This document shows, piece after piece, positions 8,846 to 16,061 of a DNA stretch of 64,000 nucleotides. The notes beneath the pieces are model-generated. The model worked only from the letters and a program-made list of their open reading frames with translations. It was not told the origin of the DNA and did no database searches. The first letter of the stretch is position 1, and each line of letters opens with the position of its first letter. The stretch comes from G963662675 sp963662675 (GTDB lineage: Bacteria; Bacteroidota; Bacteroidia; Bacteroidales; Prolixibacteraceae). The position numbers were made by a program, and so were the translations under genes. The stretch lies in NCBI GenBank assembly GCA_963662675.2, contig CAXXHP010000005.1:1-64000 (forward strand), in the 5' to 3' direction.

Positions 8846-8874
8846 TTTTAGAGTTCAAAAAATCAAGATCCCAA

Positions 8875-8954
8875 GTCATCCTGAACTTAATTCAGGATCT
8901 TCTTCTAATAAGGAAGGCTTTTTCAAACAGATCCCGAAACTAGTTCGGGATGAC
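8875..8954. repeat. Two-hairpin intergenic repeat inside the nif operon
   Basis: Left palindromic arm at 8875-8900 (core TCCTGAACTTAATTCAGGA) and right arm at 8929-8954 (core TCCCGAAACTAGTTCGGGA), separated by 28 bases; outer ends are GTCATC and GATGAC. The right arm is identical over 26 bases to 39091-39116. It fills the nifE-nifN gap and may act as an mRNA stability or attenuation structure; that role is inferred. Confidence 0.85.
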
Positions 8955-8983
8955 ATACTCATCCTTAATCGTGTATGTTCTTT

Positions 8984-10312
8984 CTATTTCATGAATTGCC
9001 AAACCGGGCTGCAAACTGAAGCGTGTACTTCTTTTGCAAAGTTGAGCATGCCCTCGTATCCCGCAAGGACCTCTTTTCTCTCGTGGTTATGATCGCAAAA
9101 ACCTAAACCTAACTTAAAGGCAATTGGTCTTTCTTTCACTCCTCCGATAAAGAGATCTGCTCCAGTTTGTTTCACAAATTCTGAGAGTTCGTTCGGATTA
9201 GAATCATCTACAATGATGGTTCCATCGTCACAAAGATCCTTTAACAAATTATAGTCATCCTGATTACCAGTTTGTGAGCCAACCACAACTGTTTTCATAC
9301 CAATCAGCCTCAGAGCTTTCACCAATGAGATGGCTTTAAAAGCACCACCCACATATATGGCGGCCTTTTTGCCTTCCAGATCTTTTCGGTATTTTTGTAA
9401 TGCAGGCAATAGATGAGTTAATTCTTCTTTCACCAGCTTCCGTGCTTTCTCCATCATTTCGTCTGATTTGAAGAAACGTGCCACTTCATAAAGAGCGTCC
9501 GACATATCTTCAATTCCGAAATAGGAAACTTTCATAAACGGAATGCCGTATTTTTCTTTCATCTCTTTGGCCAAGCCGATCATTGAGCCGGAACATTGAA
9601 CCACATTAAGAGATGCCGTATGAGCTTTCCTTATTTGGTCAACACGCCCGTCGCCGGTCATTGCACCAATGAGGTTAACGCCCATTTTTTTGTAATATTC
9701 AGCCAGCATCCAAAGCTCGCCTGCCAGATTGAAGTCGCCCAAGATGTTTATGCTATGCTCAGGTGCTTTGTACGTTGTATCGGTGCCAACCAATTTCGAC
9801 AAAGCATCACAAGCTATCTTGTACCCATCTTTCTTTGATCCACTGAAACCCGCAGCCATTACAGGAAGTACGTCAATGCCTTTTTCGCGTGTAACCCGCC
9901 TACACACGGCTTCAACATCGTCACCAATAACTCCTACAATACAAGTTCCGTAAACAAAAGCGGCCCTAGGCTTATAAGTATCAATCAAACTGACCAATGC
10001 TTTATACAGCCGTTCTTCGCCGCCAAACACAACTTCTTTTTCTTTTAAATCGGTTGTAAAACTTAATCTGTGAATTTGAGGCCCTGATGAAAGTGCCCCC
10101 CGAATATCCCAAGTGTAGGCAGCACATCCTACAGGCCCGTGAATCAGGTGCAACGCATCAGCTATTGGGTACAAAACAACCCTTGAGCCACAAAACACAC
10201 ATGCCCGCTGACTAACCGAACCGGCCACACTTGCTTTTCCACATGCAATTGATGCATTGTCGTTTCCTTTAGTGAGGATTTGGTTTTGTCTATCTTTAAT
10301 GAATGTATCCAT
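8984..10312 (-). CDS. nifE: FeMo-cofactor assembly scaffold subunit NifE
   Basis: Alpha-like subunit of the NifEN scaffold. Using the ATG at 10312 gives 442 residues; an in-frame GTG at 10360 would add 16 residues of poor quality, so the ATG is preferred. Cysteines at about 24, 38 and 41 (SIACGKASVAGSVSQRACVFC), the HGPVGCAAYTWD stretch, FGGEERL and the Cys in CSGSMIGLAKEMKEKYGIP match NifE. It shares the alpha-family architecture with NifD but lacks the FeMo-co His region of NifD. It is 128 bases after nifK. Confidence 0.93.
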   Translation of the reverse strand: MDTFIKDRQNQILTKGNDNASIACGKASVAGSVSQRACVFCGSRVVLYPIADALHLIHGPVGCAAYTWDIRGALSSGPQIHRLSFTTDLKEKEVVFGGEERLYKALVSLIDTYKPRAAFVYGTCIVGVIGDDVEAVCRRVTREKGIDVLPVMAAGFSGSKKDGYKIACDALSKLVGTDTTYKAPEHSINILGDFNLAGELWMLAEYYKKMGVNLIGAMTGDGRVDQIRKAHTASLNVVQCSGSMIGLAKEMKEKYGIPFMKVSYFGIEDMSDALYEVARFFKSDEMMEKARKLVKEELTHLLPALQKYRKDLEGKKAAIYVGGAFKAISLVKALRLIGMKTVVVGSQTGNQDDYNLLKDLCDDGTIIVDDSNPNELSEFVKQTGADLFIGGVKERPIAFKLGLGFCDHNHERKEVLAGYEGMLNFAKEVHASVCSPVWQFMK

Positions 10313-10440
10313 AATTTTATTTTTTAAATGAAAGGGAGGCTGCGGGAAACCTCCCCTCACATTTTGACATTATGAAGAACATATTATAAGGGATGTCTCC
10401 CTGAAGAATCCTTCTTATTGGCTGAAGAGAAGGATATATC

Positions 10441-11823
10441 TTACATGACCAGTTCGAATGATACTTCGTCTGTTGTCACATCAATTCTATCCATGAAAAC
10501 ACCAAGTATTTTCTCTAGAATTCTCATAGCACCCATATAGCCAACAGTTGGGAAATAGCTATGACCAATGCGATCAAGAATTGGGAAGCCCATACGAATA
10601 AATGGAATGTTTTCATCGCGAGCGATATATTTTCCGTATGTGTTACCAATGATCAAGTCAACTGGTTCTTGTTTAATCCATTGGTGCAATAGCAACATAT
10701 CAGCTTGCGCACCATTTTTATATTTCGCTTCAGGACAACGCTCAGCAAGCAATGCTTCCATTCTTTTACTAAAACTTTTGCCAGGAGTACCAGAAACCGT
10801 ATAAACAGGTTTCATATCCATGTCTATAAGGAATTCGATCAATGGAAGAATGTTATCCGGATCACCAAATACAGCAACACGTTTTCCGTATAAGTATTGG
10901 TGCATATCTGTGATAGCATCAACCAAACGACCACGTTCGTCAGCAATACTTTCAGGAATAGAAACCTTTCCTGCAGTTGCTATTGTCTTAATAAAACGGT
11001 CGGTTGCTTTTAATCCAATTGGTAGATCGATAAGATCGAAAGGAACTTTGCATTTATTGTCGAGTGCAATTGCTGCAAGACGTGTTCCCCATTCACCCAA
11101 AGCGACAGTTCTCATACTATCACCCATGCTTACCATTTCAGGAATTGTTGTTCCACCTTTTGGGTACATTTCATATTTACCAGTCATTGGTGTGTCAAGC
11201 ACATCTGATGTATCAGGTAAAAGAACAGATTTCACTTTTAGTAAGCCAACCATTCTTTTTAACTCACGCATATCTGACGGTTCAACCCAACCAGACAACA
11301 CGTTTACCTGTCTTCTTTTTTCGTCAGTCTTCTCCGGGAAATATTTCACAATTCCTTCGAGCATGTTTGCGTAACCAGTAACATGAGAACCCACATAACT
11401 AGGCGTAGCTGCCTGAATGACGTGTTTACCCACTGGGATTTTGCCTTCTTCACGGCACTTCGTTACAATTTGACCAAGGTCATCACCAATTGTTTCTGAC
11501 AAGCAAGTTGAATGCACTGCAATAATTTCCGGCTCATAAACGCTGAAAATATTTTCGACAGCAGTTACCAAGTTAGCCTGTCCTCCAAACACAGAAGAAC
11601 CTTCCGTAAATGAACTCGTTGCAGCCATAACTGGCTCTTTGTAGTGACGCGTCAGTGCACTTCTGTGATATGAGCAACATCCTTGTGACCCATGACTATG
11701 TGGGAGACAACCATGTATTCCCAACGCAGCGTACATCGCACCAACCGGCTGGCAAGTTTTTGCCGGGTTCACGGTTAAAGCTTTCCGCTCTATTACTTTA
11801 TCTGTTGTATGTCGTAGTAACAT
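10441..11823 (-). CDS. nifK: Nitrogenase MoFe protein beta subunit NifK (short form)
   Basis: Beta subunit of dinitrogenase that shares the P-cluster with NifD. The 460 residues carry P-cluster cysteines at 24, 49 and 107 (TCQPVGAM, GSQGCC, HSTCLSETIGDD). Their spacing (25 and 58) equals that of Azotobacter NifK Cys70, 95 and 153, so the protein simply lacks about 46 N-terminal residues, as is usual in cluster III and other short NifK forms. A strong ribosome-binding site AGGAGG lies 8 bases before the ATG, unusual for this phylum. It lies 18 bases after nifD. Confidence 0.96.
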   Translation of the reverse strand: MLLRHTTDKVIERKALTVNPAKTCQPVGAMYAALGIHGCLPHSHGSQGCCSYHRSALTRHYKEPVMAATSSFTEGSSVFGGQANLVTAVENIFSVYEPEIIAVHSTCLSETIGDDLGQIVTKCREEGKIPVGKHVIQAATPSYVGSHVTGYANMLEGIVKYFPEKTDEKRRQVNVLSGWVEPSDMRELKRMVGLLKVKSVLLPDTSDVLDTPMTGKYEMYPKGGTTIPEMVSMGDSMRTVALGEWGTRLAAIALDNKCKVPFDLIDLPIGLKATDRFIKTIATAGKVSIPESIADERGRLVDAITDMHQYLYGKRVAVFGDPDNILPLIEFLIDMDMKPVYTVSGTPGKSFSKRMEALLAERCPEAKYKNGAQADMLLLHQWIKQEPVDLIIGNTYGKYIARDENIPFIRMGFPILDRIGHSYFPTVGYMGAMRILEKILGVFMDRIDVTTDEVSFELVM

Positions 11824-11831
11824 TTTATATT

Positions 11832-11837
11832 CCTCCT
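11832..11837 (-). promoter_or_regulatory. Strong Shine-Dalgarno site of nifK
   Basis: Minus-strand AGGAGG with an 8-base spacer to the nifK ATG. Full anti-SD matches are uncommon in Bacteroidota; a similar site precedes nifI1 with the same spacing. Confidence 0.75.
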
Positions 11838-11841
11838 ATTT

Positions 11842-13473
11842 TTATGCTTCAATAGTCATACTTCCAACGATCTCTGGCTCATCCTTCCAAGGTGTATCCA
11901 CCAATTTCCAGATATTTGTCACCAACATACGTTGCATTTCTTTGTAAAAATTGATTGCTCCATCGAAGGCAGTATAAGGGCCGCCGTAATCGTAAGAGTG
12001 CAACTGTTTTAGAGGGACTCCATATTTTTGGATCACATATTTCTCTTTAATTCCAGCACAGAAAACATCTGGTTTATAGAATTCAATCAGCTTTTCTGCC
12101 TCCCAATGGTTCACATCATCAATCACTAATGAATTTTTCTTCATCTCAGGCATCATACCTTGATAATCGCTGAAGCTATATCCTGATTCTTTCAATGCTT
12201 CTTTCTTAGCGACTAAATCATCCCTGAAGTGGGTTTCATCTTTGCTGACCACCAAGTCTTCAATATTTCTGGTGTCGGCATCAATTTTAATGCTTGGAAT
12301 TACCTTTCGTCCTTCGTAGTCATCGCGGTGAGCAAACTCATAACCTGCAGAAACCACTTTAATTCCAAGTTCTCCAAACAAATCTTGATAGTGGTGAGCC
12401 CTTGAACCACCGACGAACATCATGGCTACTTTACCTTCAACTGATGGTTTAATTTCTGCCCTAGCCACCTCAACCTTTGCCATTTCACGTGCACAGATTT
12501 CGTCAACTTTAGCTGTCAATTCAGCATCAGCAAAATAATCAGCAATTTTTTTCAGTGACTTAACCGTTGATTCGGCACCAACAAAATTCACTTTAACCCA
12601 AGGGATACCATATTTCTCCTCCATCATCTCTGCAATGTAGTTGATAGAACGATGACACATTACCATATTTAGGTCAGCGGTATGTGCATAGGCCATACTC
12701 TCGATGGTTGAGTTACCGGAGAAAGAAGCTAACAATGAAATTCCAGCTTCTTTAAATAAAGCCTCGATTTCGAAAGCATCACCACCAATGTTATACTCAC
12801 CTAAAAGGTTCACTTGGAATTTTCCGGTACGTTCACGATCGGTATTTCCAATGACGTGTTTAAACACACCATTATTGGCAATATGGTGACCGGCAGACTG
12901 TGATACACCACGGTATCCTTCGCAGCTGAAACCAAAGATGTTAATTCCAAGTTCAGCTTTCATTTCGCGAGCAACGGAATGCACATCATCACCAATCAAA
13001 CCAACAGGGCAAGTTGAGAAAATACCAATTGATTTTGGGTTGAACATTTCGAAAGCTTCACGAATTGCAGCTTTCAATTTTATTTCACCACCAAAAACAA
13101 TGTTTTCATCTTGCATGTCGGTAGAGAACGAATATGGGATATAGTTATCTTCTCCTTCAGCAGGACTGGTTTGGTTACGTCGTGTTAACCAAGCATAAAA
13201 GCTACAGCCGATTGGCCCGTGCACCAAGTTAATGATGTCACGTGTTGGTCCTAAAACCACACCTTTACAACCTGCATAGGTACAACCACGCTGCGTAATA
13301 ATCCCAGGAATAGTTCGCACATTAGATAAAATTTCCTGATCGACTTCCGGATCATTGATTACCATTGACTTTTCGCGTTTCTTGGCAACCTTCCGGGGGT
13401 ATTTTTTCAAGATCTCTTCTTTAAGTTTCGAAGGATCTGGTAATCCGTTTGTATAATCTTTTTTCATTACCAT
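11842..13473 (-). CDS. nifD: Nitrogenase MoFe protein alpha subunit NifD (cluster III type)
   Basis: Catalytic subunit holding FeMo-cofactor. The 543 residues show P-cluster ligands Cys64, Cys90 and Cys155, His196 (SQSAGHHIAN, equivalent to Azotobacter His195), the FeMo-co ligand Cys273 (VMCHRSINYI) and ligand His492 (LKQLHSYDYGGPY). The distance Cys273-His492 is 219 residues against 167 in Azotobacter, because of an extra segment of about 52 residues around 395-447. That insertion is the hallmark of clostridial/cluster III NifD. All cofactor ligands point to Mo-nitrogenase rather than Vnf or Anf. The start could also be the ATG two codons later. Confidence 0.97.
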   Translation of the reverse strand: MVMKKDYTNGLPDPSKLKEEILKKYPRKVAKKREKSMVINDPEVDQEILSNVRTIPGIITQRGCTYAGCKGVVLGPTRDIINLVHGPIGCSFYAWLTRRNQTSPAEGEDNYIPYSFSTDMQDENIVFGGEIKLKAAIREAFEMFNPKSIGIFSTCPVGLIGDDVHSVAREMKAELGINIFGFSCEGYRGVSQSAGHHIANNGVFKHVIGNTDRERTGKFQVNLLGEYNIGGDAFEIEALFKEAGISLLASFSGNSTIESMAYAHTADLNMVMCHRSINYIAEMMEEKYGIPWVKVNFVGAESTVKSLKKIADYFADAELTAKVDEICAREMAKVEVARAEIKPSVEGKVAMMFVGGSRAHHYQDLFGELGIKVVSAGYEFAHRDDYEGRKVIPSIKIDADTRNIEDLVVSKDETHFRDDLVAKKEALKESGYSFSDYQGMMPEMKKNSLVIDDVNHWEAEKLIEFYKPDVFCAGIKEKYVIQKYGVPLKQLHSYDYGGPYTAFDGAINFYKEMQRMLVTNIWKLVDTPWKDEPEIVGSMTIEA

Positions 13474-13484
13474 AGTATATTCTT

Positions 13485-13862
13485 TTAATCGAGGATTGAA
13501 TCTCCGGTTTCCCCTGTACGCACCCTAAATGTTTCTGACATTGGCAATACGAATATCTTACCATCGCCAGGAGAAGGAGTTTGATTAACTTCAATAAGAG
13601 TATCGACCACGGTGCTAACTTTATCGTCAGGAACAACAATATTTAGCACTCGTTGTGGACGGAGACGTGGTTCTTTGCCCAAGTGGGCGAGAGCTTCGGG
13701 AGTGTCATTTTTCACTCCCTCAAGTACTTTTGCATCCCACAGGCCTTTCCCTCTTCCGAAAACTTTTCCGGTAGCAGTCATCGAAGTGATTCCTGCCTGA
13801 GTTAAAGCCCGTTTTGTTTTGTTCATTTTATCGATTCGGATAATCGCCATTATCATTTTCAT
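13485..13862 (-). CDS. nifI2: PII-like nitrogenase regulator NifI2
   Basis: GlnB-family protein of 125 residues, the longer of the two PII-like genes between nifH and nifD. The NifI1/NifI2 pair is known in methanogens to bind and switch off dinitrogenase when ammonium rises (low 2-oxoglutarate). Visible family features are the N-terminal beta strand MIMAIIRIDKMNKTKRALTQAG, a T-loop region GRGKGLWDAKVLEG and the C-terminal PGDGKIFVLPMSETFRVRTGE. The order H-I1-I2-D and the greater length identify it as NifI2. It is 11 bases before nifD and 18 after nifI1. Confidence 0.93.
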   Translation of the reverse strand: MKMIMAIIRIDKMNKTKRALTQAGITSMTATGKVFGRGKGLWDAKVLEGVKNDTPEALAHLGKEPRLRPQRVLNIVVPDDKVSTVVDTLIEVNQTPSPGDGKIFVLPMSETFRVRTGETGDSILD

Positions 13863-13880
13863 AGCCGTTGAATTTTAGGT

Positions 13881-14207
13881 TTATAATTCTGTAGTTCCGC
13901 GGCTGATAGTATAGGCTTCATCCACCGGAGAGACGAAAATTTTTCCGTCACCAAATGCACCTTTGGGTTCAGTGCGGGCTGCTTCCATGATTGTGGATAT
14001 TGCAAAATCTTTATCTTCATCTTTTACAACCATAATCAACATTTCTTTTGGTAACTCATCATATGTTACATCACCGATTTTAATACCGCGTTGTTTTCCA
14101 CGACCAACTACTGGTATTTTGGTAACAGCGACATAACCGGCTTCAAATAGAGCTTTCAATACTTTTCCTGATTTCTCTGGGCGGATAATGGATCTGATCA
14201 TTAACAT
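13881..14207 (-). CDS. nifI1: PII-like nitrogenase regulator NifI1
   Basis: GlnB-family protein of 108 residues directly after nifH. It starts MLMIRSIIRPEKSGKVLKALFEAGY, has a T-loop region near KQRGIKIGDVTYDELPKE, and ends with GDGKIFVSPVDEAYTISRGTTEL. Works with NifI2 as the post-translational nitrogenase switch in organisms lacking DraT/DraG. A clear AGGAG ribosome-binding site stands 8 bases before the ATG. The gap to nifH is 38 bases. Confidence 0.93.
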   Translation of the reverse strand: MLMIRSIIRPEKSGKVLKALFEAGYVAVTKIPVVGRGKQRGIKIGDVTYDELPKEMLIMVVKDEDKDFAISTIMEAARTEPKGAFGDGKIFVSPVDEAYTISRGTTEL

Positions 14208-14215
14208 GGTTTATT

Positions 14216-14220
14216 CTCCT
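14216..14220 (-). promoter_or_regulatory. Shine-Dalgarno site of nifI1
   Basis: Minus-strand AGGAG with an 8-base spacer to the nifI1 ATG, in the context AATAGGAGAAT; the nifK site shares the AATAGGAG context and the same spacing. Confidence 0.65.
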
Positions 14221-14245
14221 ATTTTTTTCGTTAGTAAATTAATTG

Positions 14246-15070
14246 TTAGTTGATAATACCGAAGTTGATTAATAACTCCTCTAACTGATCCATTTCAATT
14301 GGATTAGGAATCACAAACAGTTCATTCTCATCAATTGCTTTTGCAAGGGCTCGGTATTCATCGGCTTGGTTGTGGGTTGGGTCAAACTCAATTACTGTTT
14401 TTCTGTTGATCTCTGCACGCTGAACCATATTATCACGAGGTACAAAGTGGATCATTTTTGTTCCAATCTGTCTTGCCAACTCTTCAATCATTTCACGTTC
14501 GTTATCCACGTTACGAGAGTTACAGATCAATCCTCCCAAGCGAACACCACCAGCCTCGGCATATTTCCGAATACCTTTACAGATATTATTTGCTGCATAC
14601 ATGGCCATCATCTCTCCAGAAACTACAATGTAAATTTCCTGTGCTTTTCCTTCTCGCATAGGCATTGCAAAACCTCCACAAACAACATCACCTAATACAT
14701 CATAGAAAGTATAGTCCAATTCGAATTTATCATCCCATCCACCTAATTGCTCTAACAAGTTAATGGCAGTAATAATACCACGACCGGCACAACCAACACC
14801 TGGCTCTGGACCACCAGACTCAACACAACGAACGCCGCCGTATCCTTCTCTTACGATGTCGTCCAACTCAACATCTTCTCCTTCTTCACGAAGAGTATCC
14901 AGTACTGTTTTTTGTGCCAGTCCACCTAACAACAAGCGAGTTGAATCAGCTTTAGGATCACATCCAACTACTTTGATCTTTTTCCCGGCTTCTACAAGTC
15001 CGGCAACTGTGTTTTGCGTTGTGGTTGATTTACCAATTCCACCTTTTCCGTAAATAGCTATCTTTCTCAT
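14246..15070 (-). CDS. nifH: Nitrogenase iron protein NifH
   Basis: Dinitrogenase reductase: an ATP-dependent electron donor to NifDK, also needed in FeMo-co maturation. The ATG at 15070 gives 274 residues beginning MRKIAIYGKGGIGKST, with the P-loop at 8-16; an upstream in-frame start would add 28 unrelated residues and is rejected. The [4Fe-4S] ligands are Cys94 and Cys131 (GVGCAGRG and VVCGGFAMP). Arg97 corresponds to the ADP-ribosylation arginine of other diazotrophs, although NifI1/I2 suggest a different switch here. It is the first gene of the nif run. Chlorophyllide reductase homologues are excluded by context. Confidence 0.97.
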   Translation of the reverse strand: MRKIAIYGKGGIGKSTTTQNTVAGLVEAGKKIKVVGCDPKADSTRLLLGGLAQKTVLDTLREEGEDVELDDIVREGYGGVRCVESGGPEPGVGCAGRGIITAINLLEQLGGWDDKFELDYTFYDVLGDVVCGGFAMPMREGKAQEIYIVVSGEMMAMYAANNICKGIRKYAEAGGVRLGGLICNSRNVDNEREMIEELARQIGTKMIHFVPRDNMVQRAEINRKTVIEFDPTHNQADEYRALAKAIDENELFVIPNPIEMDQLEELLINFGIIN

Positions 15071-15117
15071 CTTTTCAATTTTTAAGTGTTCGACATTTAT
15101 TTCTTTGCTCCCTCCAT

Positions 15118-15134
15118 TACGAGAAGAGTGCCAA
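15118..15134 (-). promoter_or_regulatory. Weak sigma-54-like promoter candidate for nifH
   Basis: Minus strand TTGGCACTCTTCTCGTA. The -24 block TTGGCAC is perfect and a G falls at the right distance for the -12 GC, but the next base is T instead of C and the TTGC block is poor. Location (about 50-65 bases before the nifH ATG) is right. Low confidence. Confidence 0.25.
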
Positions 15135-15241
15135 ACAAGGAGAATGAAACCCAAGAATATAAATCACAAGACACAAACTTCTGTTTATCTATCATTTAGG
15201 AATGGTGAACTTTTTTGGCACGGCTTGCTCGACAATAAAAT

Positions 15242-15261
15242 ATCCTACATTTTTGTAGGAT
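15242..15261. promoter_or_regulatory. Perfect palindrome upstream of nifH (operator candidate)
   Basis: ATCCTACATTTTTGTAGGAT: 8-base arms around TTTT, 172 bases upstream of the nifH ATG. The symmetry and the 4-base centre suit a dimeric regulator such as a CRP/FNR-type protein. No T-run follows it in the direction of a convergent gene, so it is not a good terminator. Confidence 0.45.
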
Positions 15262-15471
15262 TGCCCGTTATTACCTACCTCTTGTGTTATAGAGCATAAA
15301 GTCTTATAAACCGGAGCTTTCCAGGTTAATTAATCTTAAGCATAGTACATTAATGTAGATTTTATCGTATTTGAAGGATGTAGGAAAATACCTAATTTTA
15401 TTTCTGCCAGATTCACAAAAAGCACCTGAAAGATGTTGTATATTTAGCCTTAATTCTCAAAAATATCAGCC

Positions 15472-15891
15472 ATGCAACGACGACGATTTTTTGAAAGAAT
15501 TGGAGCAACGGCTCTATTTTCTATCCTATTTAAGAACAAATCATTTTCAAGCGAGCAAAAAATGAAGAATTGTATGTTAGCCCCCGGAGAAATCCAGCAT
15601 ATGGTTATTTTTAATCTATCTCATGAAAAAGATACACGTGAAGCTGTGAAATTTATTCAGGATGGAACCCAAATTTTATCTGCAATCCCGGAAGTAATAA
15701 ACTTTCAGGCATTTCGCCAGACGAGTGCTAAAAATAATTACCAATATGGATTTTCGATGATTTTTTCAAATCAGAAGAATTATGATGCTTATAATAATCA
15801 TCCTGAACACAACTCCTTTGTTCAGGAACGTTGGTTAAAAGAAGTAACTGATTTCTTGGAAATTGATTTTCAGGATATAGGCGATTTGTAG
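15472..15891 (+). CDS. Dabb (stress-responsive A/B barrel) domain protein with Tat-like leader
   Basis: Protein of 139 residues. The start MQRRRFFERIGATALFSILF resembles a twin-arginine signal (RRRFF plus a hydrophobic stretch). The rest matches the Dabb ferredoxin-like barrel: IQHMVIFNLSHEKDTREAVKFIQDG, IPEVINFQAFRQTS and a C-terminal YNNHPEHNSFVQERWLKEVTDFLEIDF with the usual HP.H motif. Function in the family is poorly known. It is divergent from nifH and stands alone. An ATG further in (after the leader) is possible, giving a cytoplasmic form. Confidence 0.8.
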   Translation: MQRRRFFERIGATALFSILFKNKSFSSEQKMKNCMLAPGEIQHMVIFNLSHEKDTREAVKFIQDGTQILSAIPEVINFQAFRQTSAKNNYQYGFSMIFSNQKNYDAYNNHPEHNSFVQERWLKEVTDFLEIDFQDIGDL

Positions 15892-16061
15892 TCTATTTTA
15901 TCGAAAATAAATGATCAACTTTTTTTACTATCTCTACACTCAACTAATCTTCTTTTGGCAGGAAGGTATTTTTTATTCAGTTTCTGCGTAAGCAACAGAA
16001 GGAGATGAATTATTAGGGAAATATTTCAAAAGCTATTATCTTATTCAAAAATATTTTGGGA

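Larger units (their letters stand above)
15071..15471. promoter_or_regulatory. Intergenic control region upstream of nifH
   Basis: A 401-base gap with no convincing gene, divergent between nifH (left) and the Dabb gene (right). It must hold the nif promoter. It contains a perfect inverted repeat at 15242-15261, an imperfect TAGG...CCTA repeat near 15381-15394, and a weak sigma-54-like sequence at 15118-15134 reading towards nifH. No NifA-type TGT-N10-ACA site was recognised by eye. Confidence 0.6.

Noticed and set aside
10313..10360. Longer NifE start at the GTG 10360
   Set aside because: The added residues are not NifE-like and the ATG at 10312 fits known N-termini.
15071..15154. N-terminal extension of NifH
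   Set aside because: NifH begins at MRKIAIYGKGG; the extra 28 residues come from the leader region read in frame.
15215..15228. Plus-strand TTGGCACGGCTTGC resembling a sigma-54 promoter
   Set aside because: GG and GC elements are two bases too close, and it points away from nifH.
15371..15565. Short open frame upstream of the Dabb gene
   Set aside because: No family features; it overlaps the Dabb start in another phase and looks like chance.
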